NCBI RefSeq assembly: GCF_004363305.1
Contig: NZ_SNZA01000003.1
Coordinates: 62,001-126,000, forward strand
Length of the DNA stretch: 64,000 nucleotides
Direction: 5' to 3'
Origin: Marinomonas communis
Lineage (GTDB): Bacteria; Pseudomonadota; Gammaproteobacteria; Pseudomonadales; Marinomonadaceae
Shown here: positions 53,405 through 63,003 of the stretch, piece after piece
How positions within the stretch are numbered: the stretch's first letter is position 1
Layout: each line of letters opens with the position of its first letter
Program-made: the position numbers and the translations under genes
Notes under the pieces: generated by a model
The model's input: only the letters and a program-made list of their open reading frames with translations
What the model was told of the DNA's origin: nothing
Database searches by the model: none

Positions 53405-54829
53405 TCACCTGACAATCTCACCAACCTCTGGACACTGTGTTTGCAGAGCCTGCGCTAAGGCTTGCTTTGCCTCATGCTCCCCATGGACTAGGTGGATTTT
53501 ACTTGGCGGGTAACGCATGCGTGACACGAAATGCACTAAGTCCGTTTGACCTGCATGGGCGGAGTAGCCGCCGATCTGCCAAATCTGTGCGCGCATCGGA
53601 TAGCGCTCACCATCTAATATCACATAGCCATTGTCTTTGTCGTGATAGGTCAATATCTCACGCCCTGGCGTGCCCTGAGCTTGGTAGCCAACGAAAATCA
53701 CGTCATTGCGTTGATACCCTAACAAAGCTTTTAAGTAATTGACGATCCGCCCACCGGCACACATACCAGATGCGGCGATTACGACGGCAGGGCGTTTCTG
53801 TTTCGCTAAATAAGCTACGGTTTGTTCATGCAAATCATGGCTGTCGATGGTGGTCAGTTGCTCAAAGCTTAATGGATGACGACCACTCTTGACTCGTTCA
53901 ATGGCCTCCTTGTCCCAATAAGGCTTCAGATCGCGATAGACTTCCGTGAATTGGCTCGCTAAAGGGGAATCAATGATGATATCGATATCTTGCCAAGATA
54001 ATGCTTGCTTGGTTGCCGTATGGCTCACCGTTTGCTCGGCATGATCGTGGATAATGCTTTCTATTTCATAGAGTAATTCTTGGGTTCGCCCGATAGAAAA
54101 TGCGGGGATCAATACCACGCCACCGTCTGCTAGGGCCTTTTCCATAGAATCTTGTAGCCGTTGGCGACGATGATGGCGGTCCTCGTGGTCTTTGTCTCCA
54201 TAAGTGCTTTCCAGTACTAATTGGTCCGCTTTATAAGGTGACTTAGGTGCCGCGAGCAGAGGCGCATACGGAGCGCCTAAATCTCCAGAAAAGACCACGT
54301 CCCAGCTTTTGCCCGCTTGCTCCGGCTCTAAACGAAAAGTCGCGTAAGCTGAGCCTAAGATATGTCCAGCGGGAGACAGTTTGACATGGCATCTATGAGA
54401 AGGGGTTGAAAACGGCAGTTCAAACCACGCTTTATAATCCAAAGGCACAATTTGCGCAGCAAGGCGATCTAGGCAAGCATCGATAATCTGTCGATTGCGA
54501 GTGACACCTACTTTTAATGCATCCTCGATCACAAGAGGCAGTAACTTGGCGCTGGGTCGTGAACAAACAATCGGCCCATTAAAGCCTGCTGCTAATAAAT
54601 AAGGAATACGTCCCACATGATCAATATGAACATGAGTCACAATCAGCGCTCGAACGTTGCGAATATCAAACTCAATTTCTAACTGGGCTGACGACGCGCC
54701 GCGATCAGAGGCTTCTGCTCCTTGAAACAAACCGCAGTCCACTAGCACGCTGTTGTCATCGTTGATTATTAGCTCATGACAAGAGCCTGTTACGCCATCC
54801 TTTGCACCATGGTGTTTTATCTCATACAT
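53405..54829 (-). CDS. Metallo-beta-lactamase/beta-CASP hydrolase (putative RNA-processing nuclease)
   Basis: A 474-residue protein of the CPSF73/YSH1-like group. The metallo-beta-lactamase motifs are the Asp in VLVDCGLFQG, HVHIDH in VTHVHIDHVGRIPYL, the His in SPAGHILGSA and the Asp in VVFSGDLGAP. The beta-CASP insert begins LVLESTYGDKDHEDR, and the C-terminal His is in LVHGEHEAKQAL. Related proteins are endo- or exoribonucleases, but bacterial members of this subgroup are poorly characterised. AAGGA precedes the ATG. Its stop lies 2 bp beyond REP unit E, and it is divergent from glmU. Confidence 0.9.
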   Translation of the reverse strand: MYEIKHHGAKDGVTGSCHELIINDDNSVLVDCGLFQGAEASDRGASSAQLEIEFDIRNVRALIVTHVHIDHVGRIPYLLAAGFNGPIVCSRPSAKLLPLVIEDALKVGVTRNRQIIDACLDRLAAQIVPLDYKAWFELPFSTPSHRCHVKLSPAGHILGSAYATFRLEPEQAGKSWDVVFSGDLGAPYAPLLAAPKSPYKADQLVLESTYGDKDHEDRHHRRQRLQDSMEKALADGGVVLIPAFSIGRTQELLYEIESIIHDHAEQTVSHTATKQALSWQDIDIIIDSPLASQFTEVYRDLKPYWDKEAIERVKSGRHPLSFEQLTTIDSHDLHEQTVAYLAKQKRPAVVIAASGMCAGGRIVNYLKALLGYQRNDVIFVGYQAQGTPGREILTYHDKDNGYVILDGERYPMRAQIWQIGGYSAHAGQTDLVHFVSRMRYPPSKIHLVHGEHEAKQALAQALQTQCPEVGEIVR

Positions 54830-54973
54830 ATCACATCCTTATGCGTCTAATCCGTGAGCAAAGAAGGCTAACACAGTCTCTTTTATTGCCCTCTTGATAC
54901 AAGACAAGAAAGGCAATGTATGGCAAAAACACCAAAACTGTTCGCGTTTGTCAAAAATCTTATGACAAAACAA

Positions 54974-55003
54974 ATTGCGACGCTGTGAAACAAAAGGTCT
55001 AAT
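54974..55003 (+). promoter_or_regulatory. Candidate sigma-70 promoter of glmU
   Basis: TTGCGA (54974-54979) and TCTAAT (54998-55003) are separated by 18 bp, about 45 bp before the glmU ATG. The -10 matches at 5 of 6 positions and the -35 at 4 of 6. Confidence 0.35.
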
Positions 55004-55048
55004 AGCCCCTAAATACGAATGACACTTAATTTTTAGGATAAAAGCACT

Positions 55049-56416
55049 ATGACACAGGATATCGTGATCCTTGCTGCGGGGAAGGGAAGCCGAATGAAAT
55101 CGACCTTTTCCAAGGTCTTACACAAAATTGGCGGTACGGCGATGGTGCGCCGTGTATTAGCCACTGCCTCTAGCCTGAGCAACGCTCAGTTGCATCTAGT
55201 CGTCGGTCATCAAGGCGAACAAGTTGAACAAGCTTGTCAGGACTTTTCAGCCAATATTGTTTGGCAAAATAACCCACAAGGTACAGGGGATGCACTTCGC
55301 CGTGCAGCGTCTTCCCTAAGCGATCAAGGCAGCACTTTAACTCTGTACGGTGATGTGCCGCTGATCCAAGACGTGACGCTAGAGCGCATGCTATCTCTGT
55401 CAAATGACAACACCTTAGTGCTACTAACGATTAAGTTAGATAACCCAACAGGCTATGGCCGTATCGTTCGTAACGAACAGGGCGCTGTAACAGCCATTGT
55501 TGAGCAAAAAGATGCGAATCCAGAGCAGCTACTGATCAACGAAGTCAACACAGGTATTCTGCTCGCGCCAAACGCCAAGCTTAAAGGCTGGCTAGATGCG
55601 TTAACCAATGACAATGCGCAACAGGAATACTACCTAACGGACATCATTGCCATGGCGGCAGAGCAGGGCGTCGAAATCGTGACCGTACACCCAGATCATG
55701 AATGGGAAGTGACGGGCGTGAATGACCGCGTACAGCTGGCCGCTTTGGAACGTGTTTGGCAGCACCAACAAGCCGAAGCCCTAATGCGCAATGGTGCTAC
55801 TCTAATGGATCCAAACCGCATAGACGTTCGTGGTGAATTGATCACAGGACAAGATTGCATCATCGATGTGAACTGTGTCTTCGAAGGTCAAGTCACCTTA
55901 GGGGCGAACGTTGAAATTGGCCCAAATTGCGTATTGAAAAACTGTTCGGTAGCAGACAACACTGTTATCAAAGCCAACACCATGATTGAAGATAGCCAAG
56001 TTGGTGAAAGCTGTGACCTAGGGCCATTCGCTCGTCTACGTCCAGGAACGGTACTGGCTAACAAAGCGAAAATCGGTAACTTTGTTGAAACTAAAAAAGC
56101 ATTGATTGGCGAAGGCAGCAAAGTAAACCACCTAAGCTATGTGGGCGACACCCAAATGGGCGCAGGCGTCAACGTTGGTGCGGGTACCATTACCTGCAAC
56201 TACGATGGCGTGAATAAATTCCAAACCATTATCGGTGATGGCGTCTTCGTGGGCTCTAACTCAGCCCTCGTAGCCCCAGTTGAAATCCAATCGGGTGCCA
56301 CCATCGCGGCAGGCTCAACCATTACCAAAACCGTTGCTGAGAACCAACTCGCTTTCGGCCGAGCAAAACAAATCAACAAAGACGGTTGGGCGCGTCCGAC
56401 CAAAAAGGAGAAATAA
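55049..56416 (+). CDS. glmU: Bifunctional GlmU (GlcN-1-P acetyltransferase / UDP-GlcNAc pyrophosphorylase)
   Basis: A 455-residue enzyme making UDP-GlcNAc, the precursor of peptidoglycan, LPS and the polysaccharide genes at the right end. The N-terminal uridyltransferase has LAAGKGSRMKS (about 8-18) and TLYGDVPLI. The C-terminal left-handed beta helix (from about 250) has the hexapeptide repeats and the acetyltransferase block NFVETKKALIGEGSKVNHLSY. It is followed immediately by glmS. Confidence 0.97.
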   Translation: MTQDIVILAAGKGSRMKSTFSKVLHKIGGTAMVRRVLATASSLSNAQLHLVVGHQGEQVEQACQDFSANIVWQNNPQGTGDALRRAASSLSDQGSTLTLYGDVPLIQDVTLERMLSLSNDNTLVLLTIKLDNPTGYGRIVRNEQGAVTAIVEQKDANPEQLLINEVNTGILLAPNAKLKGWLDALTNDNAQQEYYLTDIIAMAAEQGVEIVTVHPDHEWEVTGVNDRVQLAALERVWQHQQAEALMRNGATLMDPNRIDVRGELITGQDCIIDVNCVFEGQVTLGANVEIGPNCVLKNCSVADNTVIKANTMIEDSQVGESCDLGPFARLRPGTVLANKAKIGNFVETKKALIGEGSKVNHLSYVGDTQMGAGVNVGAGTITCNYDGVNKFQTIIGDGVFVGSNSALVAPVEIQSGATIAAGSTITKTVAENQLAFGRAKQINKDGWARPTKKEK

Positions 56417-56417
56417 T

Positions 56418-58247
56418 ATGTGTGGAATCGTCGGCGCGATTGCTCAGCGCAATGTAGCAAAAATCTTACTAGAAGGTCTATCACGCCTAGAATACCGCGG
56501 CTATGACTCCTCGGGCGTAGCGATCAATAACGAAACAGGCGTACGTGCACACCGTGCCGTGGGTAAGGTTCAAGCCCTAAAAGATAAATTCGAAGCCATG
56601 CCGCTTGATGGCAAGCTAGGTATTGCCCACACTCGCTGGGCGACCCACGGTAAGCCAACAGAAGTAAACGCTCACCCACATTTCTCAGGTGATGATCTAG
56701 CGCTGGTTCACAATGGCATCATCGAAAACCATGAAGTGCTGCGTCGTGAGTTGATCGAATTGGGCTACGAGTTTCGCTCTCAGACAGATACCGAAGTCAT
56801 CGTTCACCTTATTCATAACGCATTAAAAACAGAGTCAGATTTCCTTCAAGCCGTTAAAAATGCCTTGAAACGTCTACATGGTGCCTTCGCCATCGCTGTA
56901 ACACTGAACGATGAAAATGAGCGCTTAATTGCAGCCCGTAAAGGTAGCCCTCTAGTGGTGGGTGTGGGCATCGAGGAAAACTTTGTTGCGTCCGATCAGC
57001 TAGCGCTATTGCACGTTACTGACCAATTTATCTTCTTAGAAGAAGGGGATGTTGTTGAGCTGACTCGTGATGCAGTAACGATCTTTGATGCGAACGACAC
57101 TGTGCAAGAGCGCCCAATTAGTGTCTTTAATCACAATGTCGACGCGACCGATAAAGGCGAGTTTCGTCACTACATGCTCAAAGAAATCTACGAGCAGCCA
57201 AAAGTCATCGCAGCCTGCCTGGAAGGGCGTATCAGCGAAGAGCGTGTCTTAACCAGCTGCTTTGGTGCGGATTCTGCGTTTCTAAAAGATATTGAAAACA
57301 TCCATATCGTGGCATGTGGTACCAGTTACCATGCGGGTATGGTGGCAAAATACTGGATCGAAGATCTGGCTAACATTCCTTGTACTGTAGAAGTAGCAAG
57401 TGAGTACCGTTACCGCAAAGTAGCCGTACCTAAAAACACACTGTTCCTAACGCTTTCCCAGTCGGGTGAAACTGCCGATACGTTAGCGGCACTTCGCATG
57501 GCAAAAGAGCTGGACTACCTAACGACGCTGGCGATCTGTAATGTGCCGTCTTCTACATTGGTGCGTGAGTCGGATCTTACTTTGTTGACCAATGCTGGCG
57601 CAGAAATCGGTGTCGCATCCACCAAAGCCTTCACTACTCAATTAACCGCGCTACTGATTACCTCCATCGCGATTGCTTCTGAAAAGGATGCATTAAGTGA
57701 TGACAAACAAGTAGAGCTGGTGCAAGCATTGCGCTCACTGCCTGCTTACGTCGATGCAGCGATTAAGCAAGATGAAGCTATCAAGGTGGTGTCAGAGCAG
57801 TTCGCTAACAAGCACAATGCCCTGTTCCTAGGTCGTGGTCCAATGTTCCCTATTGCCCTAGAAGGCGCGCTTAAGCTAAAAGAAATCAGTTACATTCACG
57901 CTGAAGCCTACCCAGCAGGGGAGTTAAAACATGGCCCGTTAGCGTTGGTAGACGAAGACATGCCAATCATCACCATGGTTCCCCACAATGATATGTTGGA
58001 TAAATTAAAATCTAACCTACAAGAAGTGGCAGCTCGTGGCGGTGAGTTATTTGTCTTCGCTGACCGTGACACAGATCTGCATAACGAAGAAGGTGTGATC
58101 TTTACCGAAGTACCAAAGGTCGATGAAATCCTAGAGCCGATCGTACACACTATTCCGTTGCAACTGTTGTCTTACCACGTAGCAGTTGTAAAAGGTACCG
58201 ACGTAGACCAACCTCGCAACTTAGCAAAATCGGTCACTGTCGAGTAA
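56418..58247 (+). CDS. glmS: Glutamine-fructose-6-phosphate aminotransferase GlmS
   Basis: A 609-residue enzyme making glucosamine-6-phosphate, the first step towards UDP-GlcNAc. The processed N-terminal Cys2 nucleophile is in MCGIVGAIAQRN, the glutaminase motif in THGKPTEVNAHPH, and two SIS domains follow (CGTSYHAGMVAKYW, SQSGETADTLAALR). The C-terminus QPRNLAKSVTVE is typical. The true start is the ATG at 56418 with AAGGAG directly upstream, although the frame is open further back inside glmU. It is coupled to glmU and its last 14 bp overlap the convergent DUF192 gene. No glmS ribozyme is seen, as expected in a gammaproteobacterium. Confidence 0.98.
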   Translation: MCGIVGAIAQRNVAKILLEGLSRLEYRGYDSSGVAINNETGVRAHRAVGKVQALKDKFEAMPLDGKLGIAHTRWATHGKPTEVNAHPHFSGDDLALVHNGIIENHEVLRRELIELGYEFRSQTDTEVIVHLIHNALKTESDFLQAVKNALKRLHGAFAIAVTLNDENERLIAARKGSPLVVGVGIEENFVASDQLALLHVTDQFIFLEEGDVVELTRDAVTIFDANDTVQERPISVFNHNVDATDKGEFRHYMLKEIYEQPKVIAACLEGRISEERVLTSCFGADSAFLKDIENIHIVACGTSYHAGMVAKYWIEDLANIPCTVEVASEYRYRKVAVPKNTLFLTLSQSGETADTLAALRMAKELDYLTTLAICNVPSSTLVRESDLTLLTNAGAEIGVASTKAFTTQLTALLITSIAIASEKDALSDDKQVELVQALRSLPAYVDAAIKQDEAIKVVSEQFANKHNALFLGRGPMFPIALEGALKLKEISYIHAEAYPAGELKHGPLALVDEDMPIITMVPHNDMLDKLKSNLQEVAARGGELFVFADRDTDLHNEEGVIFTEVPKVDEILEPIVHTIPLQLLSYHVAVVKGTDVDQPRNLAKSVTVE

Positions 58248-58824
58248 ATTCAAAACGTACAGGATGACTGCTGATTGTGGTTGTCCTGTTAATGCTTGTT
58301 TGATTGATGCTTGCCTGATTAATACCTGTCTGATTAATGAAAGCGCTGCTATCTGTATTAGATAGCAGCCCCCACTTTTCACTTAAGCCTGCGTTGATTT
58401 CTAGAACGTACATAGCGTCCCCCTCTGAAGCGGGAATCCCAGTTAATGCGAAGGGCTCTGTCCGCTGAGCGATGTTCAGTAGTCGCTTATCCTTATCAAA
58501 ATACAGAATATCCAACGAAATACGCGTGTTTTTCATCCAAAACTGTCTTGGCCCAGAGTCAGGATAAATAAACAGCATTCCCCGATCTTCCGCTAAGCTA
58601 TCTCGATGCATCAGCCCTTGCATGATTTGTTGGGTGTCATCCGCGATCTCTATTGCCAATGTTTGAGCGGCTTGCTCTGCGACAAACAACGTCAGCTGGC
58701 CCTCCTGTTTGAATTCAGTGCTTAGCGGGGCGTTCGTCTGTCCCTCTTGATCAACGACTTGATGAGCGGGAGCGCACCCTACCAGTAGGCTAGATAATCC
58801 AAGGACAACAAAAATAAGTCTCAT
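58234..58824 (-). CDS. DUF192 family lipoprotein with repeat-extended C-terminus
   Basis: A 196-residue predicted lipoprotein: signal with lipobox LLVGC (Cys17). The DUF192 domain (about 45-155) contains IMQGLMHRDSLAEDRGMLF, FWMKNTRISLDILYFD and MYVLEINAGLSEKWG. The function of DUF192 is unknown. After the domain comes an odd tail (about 160-196) with repeats of the type INQxx, encoded by 15-bp tandem repeats; the last codons overlap the glmS 3' end by 14 bp. The tail probably arose by repeat expansion and loss of an earlier stop. AGGA precedes the ATG. Confidence 0.88.
   Translation of the reverse strand: MRLIFVVLGLSSLLVGCAPAHQVVDQEGQTNAPLSTEFKQEGQLTLFVAEQAAQTLAIEIADDTQQIMQGLMHRDSLAEDRGMLFIYPDSGPRQFWMKNTRISLDILYFDKDKRLLNIAQRTEPFALTGIPASEGDAMYVLEINAGLSEKWGLLSNTDSSAFINQTGINQASINQTSINRTTTISSHPVRFEFTRQ
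58289..58339. repeat. 15-bp tandem repeat in the DUF192 tail
   Basis: Three full 15-bp units (starting 58289, 58304 and 58319) and a partial fourth, of the form TTRATRCYTGYYTGA on the plus strand. On the coding strand each encodes I-N-Q-x-x. The period is a multiple of three, so gain or loss of units keeps frame. Confidence 0.85.
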
Positions 58825-58964
58825 AGATTTAGGTCATATCCTGTAAAGGTCTATTACGAAGCAAGGGGATCATTAAAAAGAGTGTAAAGTTAGCGGCAAC
58901 CCCGACTTGAAATCAACTTTTCTTCCTTGTTTTATTTACTCCCATACAGCCCTGCATTATGATT

Positions 58965-58979
58965 GTTCACCTCTTGAAC
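58965..58979. promoter_or_regulatory. Inverted repeat in the 315-bp gap before the polysaccharide locus
   Basis: GTTCA-N5-TGAAC is a perfect inverted repeat about 160 bp before the MarR-type regulator gene and could be an operator. The rest of the gap (58825-59139) shows no gene, no JUMPstart/ops element and no clear promoter. Confidence 0.35.
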
Positions 58980-59139
58980 ATATGCCCTAAGCAAGGAATT
59001 AGCACGTGGCCTTTTCAATAGCTTATCTACTGCCACCTATTGAGCGATATTTTTGTATCCGCTCAACGAACCGCTATTCATTCCTTCGTCAAAAAAAGAC
59101 TGACTCAAATTCGTCAACTTCACGTGAGATCATCACCGT

Positions 59140-59505
59140 ATGTTAAACGACGAATACCGCCTAAAAATTCTCAAAGCTGTTGAAGCTGATCCACAGATCA
59201 GTCAGCGTGCGCTTGCAAAACAGCTAGGCGTGAGCTTGGGCAAGACCAATTTTTGTCTAAAAGCCCTAATTGAGAAAGGCCTAATCAAAGCAGAAAACTT
59301 TAAAAATAACCCTAAGAAAAGTGGTTATTTATATCTGCTTACCCTACAGGGTATCGAAGAAAAAACAGCGCTAACGAAAGCATTTTTAGTGCGCAAATTA
59401 CAAGAACACGAACAACTCACCGCTGAAATAGAAATGTTAAGGCGGGAGGTTCAAAGTCAACCCAAATATTTAAACGCAAGTCCTCGTTGCGAAAGGCAAT
59501 CATGA
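59140..59505 (+). CDS. MarR-type winged-helix regulator, EPS-associated
   Basis: A 121-residue protein with an N-terminal winged helix-turn-helix (about 5-70, [35 protein letters not shown]) and a C-terminal coiled-coil helix. It matches the small MarR-like proteins found at the front of exopolysaccharide clusters. Its stop overlaps the wecB start (ATGA), so it is coupled to the biosynthetic genes and probably regulates them. Confidence 0.85.
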   Translation: MLNDEYRLKILKAVEADPQISQRALAKQLGVSLGKTNFCLKALIEKGLIKAENFKNNPKKSGYLYLLTLQGIEEKTALTKAFLVRKLQEHEQLTAEIEMLRREVQSQPKYLNASPRCERQS

Positions 59506-60620
59506 AAAAAGTATTAACCGTTTTCGGTACTCGCCCTGAGGCGATAAAAATGGCTCCACTTGTGCATGCATTGGCGGCAGATGAACGCTTTGATGCAAAA
59601 GTTTGTGTGACAGCGCAACACAGGGAAATGCTAGATCAAGTTTTAGAGTTATTTGAAATAGTTCCTGACTACGATTTGAACCTGATGAAAGCGGGTCAAA
59701 CATTGCCTGAGGTAACAAGTCGTATACTGCTGGAGCTAACGCCAGTACTAAAAGAGTTTAAACCTGATGTTGTTCTTGTCCATGGTGATACTGCAACAAC
59801 CTTTGCGGCAAGTTTGGCCGCATACTATGAGCAAATTGCCGTAGGTCATGTGGAAGCGGGCTTGCGTACTGGAAATATCTACTCGCCATGGCCAGAAGAA
59901 GCCAATCGCAAACTAACAGGTGCATTAACCAAGTACCACTTTGCACCAACGGAAACGTCAAAACAAAACCTATTATTAGAAAATTACACTGAAGAAAACA
60001 TCCATGTAACTGGTAACACAGTTATTGATGCTTTGTTGATGGTCAAAGCGAAAATAGAGACGGACAGCCAACTAAAGTTAGAGCTTGAAGCTCAATTTCC
60101 ATACTTGGATAAAAACAAAAAATTAGTGCTTGTTACTGGTCACCGTAGAGAAAGTTTTGGTGGTGGTTTTGAACGTATTTGTGAAGCGTTAGCTGAAACA
60201 GCTAAGAAGCATCCAAATGTTCAAATCTTGTATCCGATGCACCTTAACCCAAATGTGCGTGAGCCTGTCAATCGAATTCTAGGTAATGTTGAGAACATCA
60301 TCTTGATAGAGCCACAGACCTATCTACCATTTATTTACCTAATGGATAGATCTCATATTATTTTAACGGACTCAGGTGGCATTCAAGAAGAAGCCCCTTC
60401 TTTAGGAAAGCCTGTATTGGTAATGCGTGATACCACTGAGCGTCCAGAGGCTGTTGAGGCGGGAACTGTCAAATTAGTTGGTACCGATGTGCAATCGATA
60501 GTAACTAATCTAGATAATTTATTAACTGATGAAGATGCTTATAAAGCAATGAGCTACGCACATAACCCTTATGGGGATGGTGAAGCCTGTGCTCGTATTT
60601 TAAATTCATTAGTTAAATAA
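59502..60620 (+). CDS. wecB: UDP-N-acetylglucosamine 2-epimerase (non-hydrolysing)
   Basis: A 372-residue enzyme interconverting UDP-GlcNAc and UDP-ManNAc. [19 protein letters not shown] at the N-terminus, [18 protein letters not shown], the catalytic region [12 protein letters not shown] and [30 protein letters not shown] are diagnostic. Its substrate comes from GlmU upstream. The ATG at 59502 has GAAAGG nearby and overlaps the regulator stop. wecC follows after 32 bp. Confidence 0.97.
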   Translation: MKKVLTVFGTRPEAIKMAPLVHALAADERFDAKVCVTAQHREMLDQVLELFEIVPDYDLNLMKAGQTLPEVTSRILLELTPVLKEFKPDVVLVHGDTATTFAASLAAYYEQIAVGHVEAGLRTGNIYSPWPEEANRKLTGALTKYHFAPTETSKQNLLLENYTEENIHVTGNTVIDALLMVKAKIETDSQLKLELEAQFPYLDKNKKLVLVTGHRRESFGGGFERICEALAETAKKHPNVQILYPMHLNPNVREPVNRILGNVENIILIEPQTYLPFIYLMDRSHIILTDSGGIQEEAPSLGKPVLVMRDTTERPEAVEAGTVKLVGTDVQSIVTNLDNLLTDEDAYKAMSYAHNPYGDGEACARILNSLVK

Positions 60621-60652
60621 GATACTCAAAAAATTAAGGTCATATTTATATT

Positions 60653-61927
60653 ATGTCATTTGAAACAATTTCAGTTATTGGTCTGGGTTACATTGGCTTA
60701 CCAACAGCCGCAATGTTTGCTTCACGTAAAAAGAAAGTGATTGGTGTCGATGTCAACCAAAAGGCAGTTGATACGATTAACCGTGGTGAAATTCATATTG
60801 TTGAGCCAGATTTAGATATGATGGTTCATGCAGCTGTAACGGAAGGCTATTTAAAAGCAACGACTAAACCTGAGTCTGCTGATGCATTCTTAATTGCTGT
60901 GCCGACGCCTTTTTTACCCTATGCAGAAGGTGGTATTCCAGAGCCTGATCTTTCTTATATAAAGGCAGCAAGTGAAGCGATTGCACCGGTACTTAAGAAA
61001 GGTGATTTAGTCATTTTAGAATCGACTTCTCCTGTTGGCGCTACCGAGCAAATGGCGGAATGGCTGTCTACTGCGAGGCCTGATTTATCTTTCCCACAAG
61101 TGGCAGGAGAGGGTGCAGATATTAATATCGCTCACTGCCCAGAGCGAGTCTTACCTGGGCATGTTGTACGAGAGTTAGTAGAAAATGATCGTGTGATTGG
61201 TGGCATGACGGCTAAATGTTCAAGTCGTGCAGTAGAGCTTTATAAAACATTTGTATTAGGCGAGTGTGTTATTACCAATGCTCGAACAGCTGAAATGGCC
61301 AAGCTAACGGAAAACTCATGTCGAGATGTTCAAATTGCCTTTGCAAATGAGCTTTCTATAATTTGTGACAAACTAGATATCGATGTTTGGGAACTTATTT
61401 CACTTGCTAATCGTCATCCTCGAATTAATATTTTGCAGCCTGGGCCTGGGGTGGGCGGGCACTGTATTGCTGTCGACCCATGGTTTATCGTAAGTAAGAC
61501 TCCAGAGGAAGCTAAACTTATTCACACAGCACGTAAAGTAAATGATGCCAAACCTGACTGGGTGATTAACAAAGTCAAAATAGCCATTGCCGACTTTCTA
61601 CAAGCAAACCCTGAAAAAACAGCTAAAGATGTAACAATTGCTTGTTATGGGTTGGCTTTTAAAGCTGATATAGATGATTTACGTGAAAGTCCTGCTCTGA
61701 AGATTGCAGAAAAAATTATTAATATACATAAAGGTGAGGTTTTATTAATTGAGCCAAACATAAAGCAAGATAAAAAGTATTTTAATGCTCACCTTTGCAG
61801 TCATAACTATGCGAGTGAAAATGCAGATATTCATCTTATGTTAGTAGATCATTCTGAATTTAAAAACAAAGAAATTGAAGGGGGGGTTATTGTTGACTGT
61901 AAAGGTGTTTGGAATAAAAAAACATGA
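60653..61927 (+). CDS. wecC: UDP-N-acetyl-D-mannosamine dehydrogenase
   Basis: A 424-residue NAD-dependent dehydrogenase oxidising UDP-ManNAc to UDP-ManNAcA. The Rossmann motif ISVIGLGYIGLPTAAMFA, VPTPF, ESTSPVGATEQ, the catalytic Cys in GPGVGGHCIAVDPWF and the C-terminal GLAFKADIDDLRESPAL are present. Together with wecB it provides ManNAc uronic acid for a capsule or O-antigen. The last 250 bp are AT-rich, the start of a composition change that deepens downstream. It overlaps the glycosyltransferase start by 4 bp. Confidence 0.96.
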   Translation: MSFETISVIGLGYIGLPTAAMFASRKKKVIGVDVNQKAVDTINRGEIHIVEPDLDMMVHAAVTEGYLKATTKPESADAFLIAVPTPFLPYAEGGIPEPDLSYIKAASEAIAPVLKKGDLVILESTSPVGATEQMAEWLSTARPDLSFPQVAGEGADINIAHCPERVLPGHVVRELVENDRVIGGMTAKCSSRAVELYKTFVLGECVITNARTAEMAKLTENSCRDVQIAFANELSIICDKLDIDVWELISLANRHPRINILQPGPGVGGHCIAVDPWFIVSKTPEEAKLIHTARKVNDAKPDWVINKVKIAIADFLQANPEKTAKDVTIACYGLAFKADIDDLRESPALKIAEKIINIHKGEVLLIEPNIKQDKKYFNAHLCSHNYASENADIHLMLVDHSEFKNKEIEGGVIVDCKGVWNKKT

Positions 61928-63003
61928 AAGTAATGCATATAATTAACGATCTAAAGATCGGTGGGTTGCAAAAATTTGTATGTGAATTAGCTCGCGAATC
62001 TTCAGCTAAACATGATGTTGTTTTATTGGTTCTAAATAATTCTGAAAAAGTAAATAAATATAAAGTCGATAATAAGGTAACTGTAGTTCTTGGGTCAGAA
62101 AAAAAATATATATCTAAAATGCTTAAAATAAGAAAAGCAATTAAGAAACATAACCCAAATGTAATTCATACTCATGGGTTGACATTGTTTTTGAGCGTTA
62201 TTTCGCACTTCAATTTTTTTCAATCCTCGATAAAGTGGGTTCACACAGTACATAATGTGGCAGAGAAAGAGGCTGGAAAATTAAGACGATATATTCATTG
62301 GTTTTCTTTCAAGTTTCTTAGGGTGATGCCTGTTACGATATCAAATGAAGTGGACGAAAGCTTTAGAAAATACTATAAAGGAATAGAACCCTTTAAAATA
62401 AATAATGGTTCGATAGAAGTTTCAAAAACTAGTAGATTCAATGAAATTGAAAGATATCTCAAAAATATAAAAAGAAATATAGAAACAAAAGTAATAATAA
62501 ATGTAGGTAGAATTGATGCACAAAAAAATCAAAAGCTACTAATCGAAGCATTTAATGAGTTAAAAGGTAGTTATAATATTATACTTCTGGTGGCAGGTTC
62601 AGGAGTAGAAAAAGAAAATTTATTTTATCAAGAGATTGTTGATAAATGTGACTTAGAAAATGTTTATTTTCTTTCTGAAGTGGATAATGTTTCTGATTTT
62701 TTGTTTTGTTCAGATATATTTTGTTTAAGCTCTAAGTTTGAGGGGCTGCCGATCGCATTATTAGAGGCTATGTCTGTAGGGTTAACCTGTGTATGTACTA
62801 GAGCAGGAGGGACATCAATGGTCATAAATGAACGGGTTGGATATTTGTCAAAAGATTTTAAGGTGTCATCATTATCAAACTCGTTAGCTGAAGCTATACG
62901 TAATCCTGTTGAAAAAGAAGTAGTTAAGTCTGAATTTATAAAGAACTACACGATGGAAGTTTGCTTTAATAAATATGATGAACTTTATGAAAAACTAAAA
63001 TGA
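61924..63003 (+). CDS. Glycosyltransferase, GT4 family
   Basis: A 359-residue retaining GT-B enzyme. The N-terminal acceptor domain starts MHIINDLKIGGLQKFVCELA; the donor domain contains NVGRIDAQKNQKLLIEAF and the E-x7-E motif in SSKFEGLPIALLEAMSVG. The sugar donor and acceptor cannot be told. The gene is very AT-rich with many AAA, ATA and TTA codons, unlike the housekeeping genes, which points to horizontal acquisition of this part of the locus. It is joined to its neighbours by 4-bp overlaps at both ends. Confidence 0.9.
   Translation: MKVMHIINDLKIGGLQKFVCELARESSAKHDVVLLVLNNSEKVNKYKVDNKVTVVLGSEKKYISKMLKIRKAIKKHNPNVIHTHGLTLFLSVISHFNFFQSSIKWVHTVHNVAEKEAGKLRRYIHWFSFKFLRVMPVTISNEVDESFRKYYKGIEPFKINNGSIEVSKTSRFNEIERYLKNIKRNIETKVIINVGRIDAQKNQKLLIEAFNELKGSYNIILLVAGSGVEKENLFYQEIVDKCDLENVYFLSEVDNVSDFLFCSDIFCLSSKFEGLPIALLEAMSVGLTCVCTRAGGTSMVINERVGYLSKDFKVSSLSNSLAEAIRNPVEKEVVKSEFIKNYTMEVCFNKYDELYEKLK

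Noticed and set aside
53405-54829. An antibiotic-resistance metallo-beta-lactamase
   Set aside because: The beta-CASP insert and C-terminal His motif place it with RNA-processing nucleases, and it has no signal peptide.
56280-56417. N-terminal extension of GlmS of 46 residues
   Set aside because: GlmS needs Cys at position 2 after Met removal, and a strong AAGGAG site stands before the ATG at 56418; the extension is a shadow of glmU.
58825-59139. JUMPstart/ops element ahead of the polysaccharide genes
   Set aside because: Neither GGCGGTAG nor its complement is present; the nearest likeness, CTACTGCC, differs in the core.
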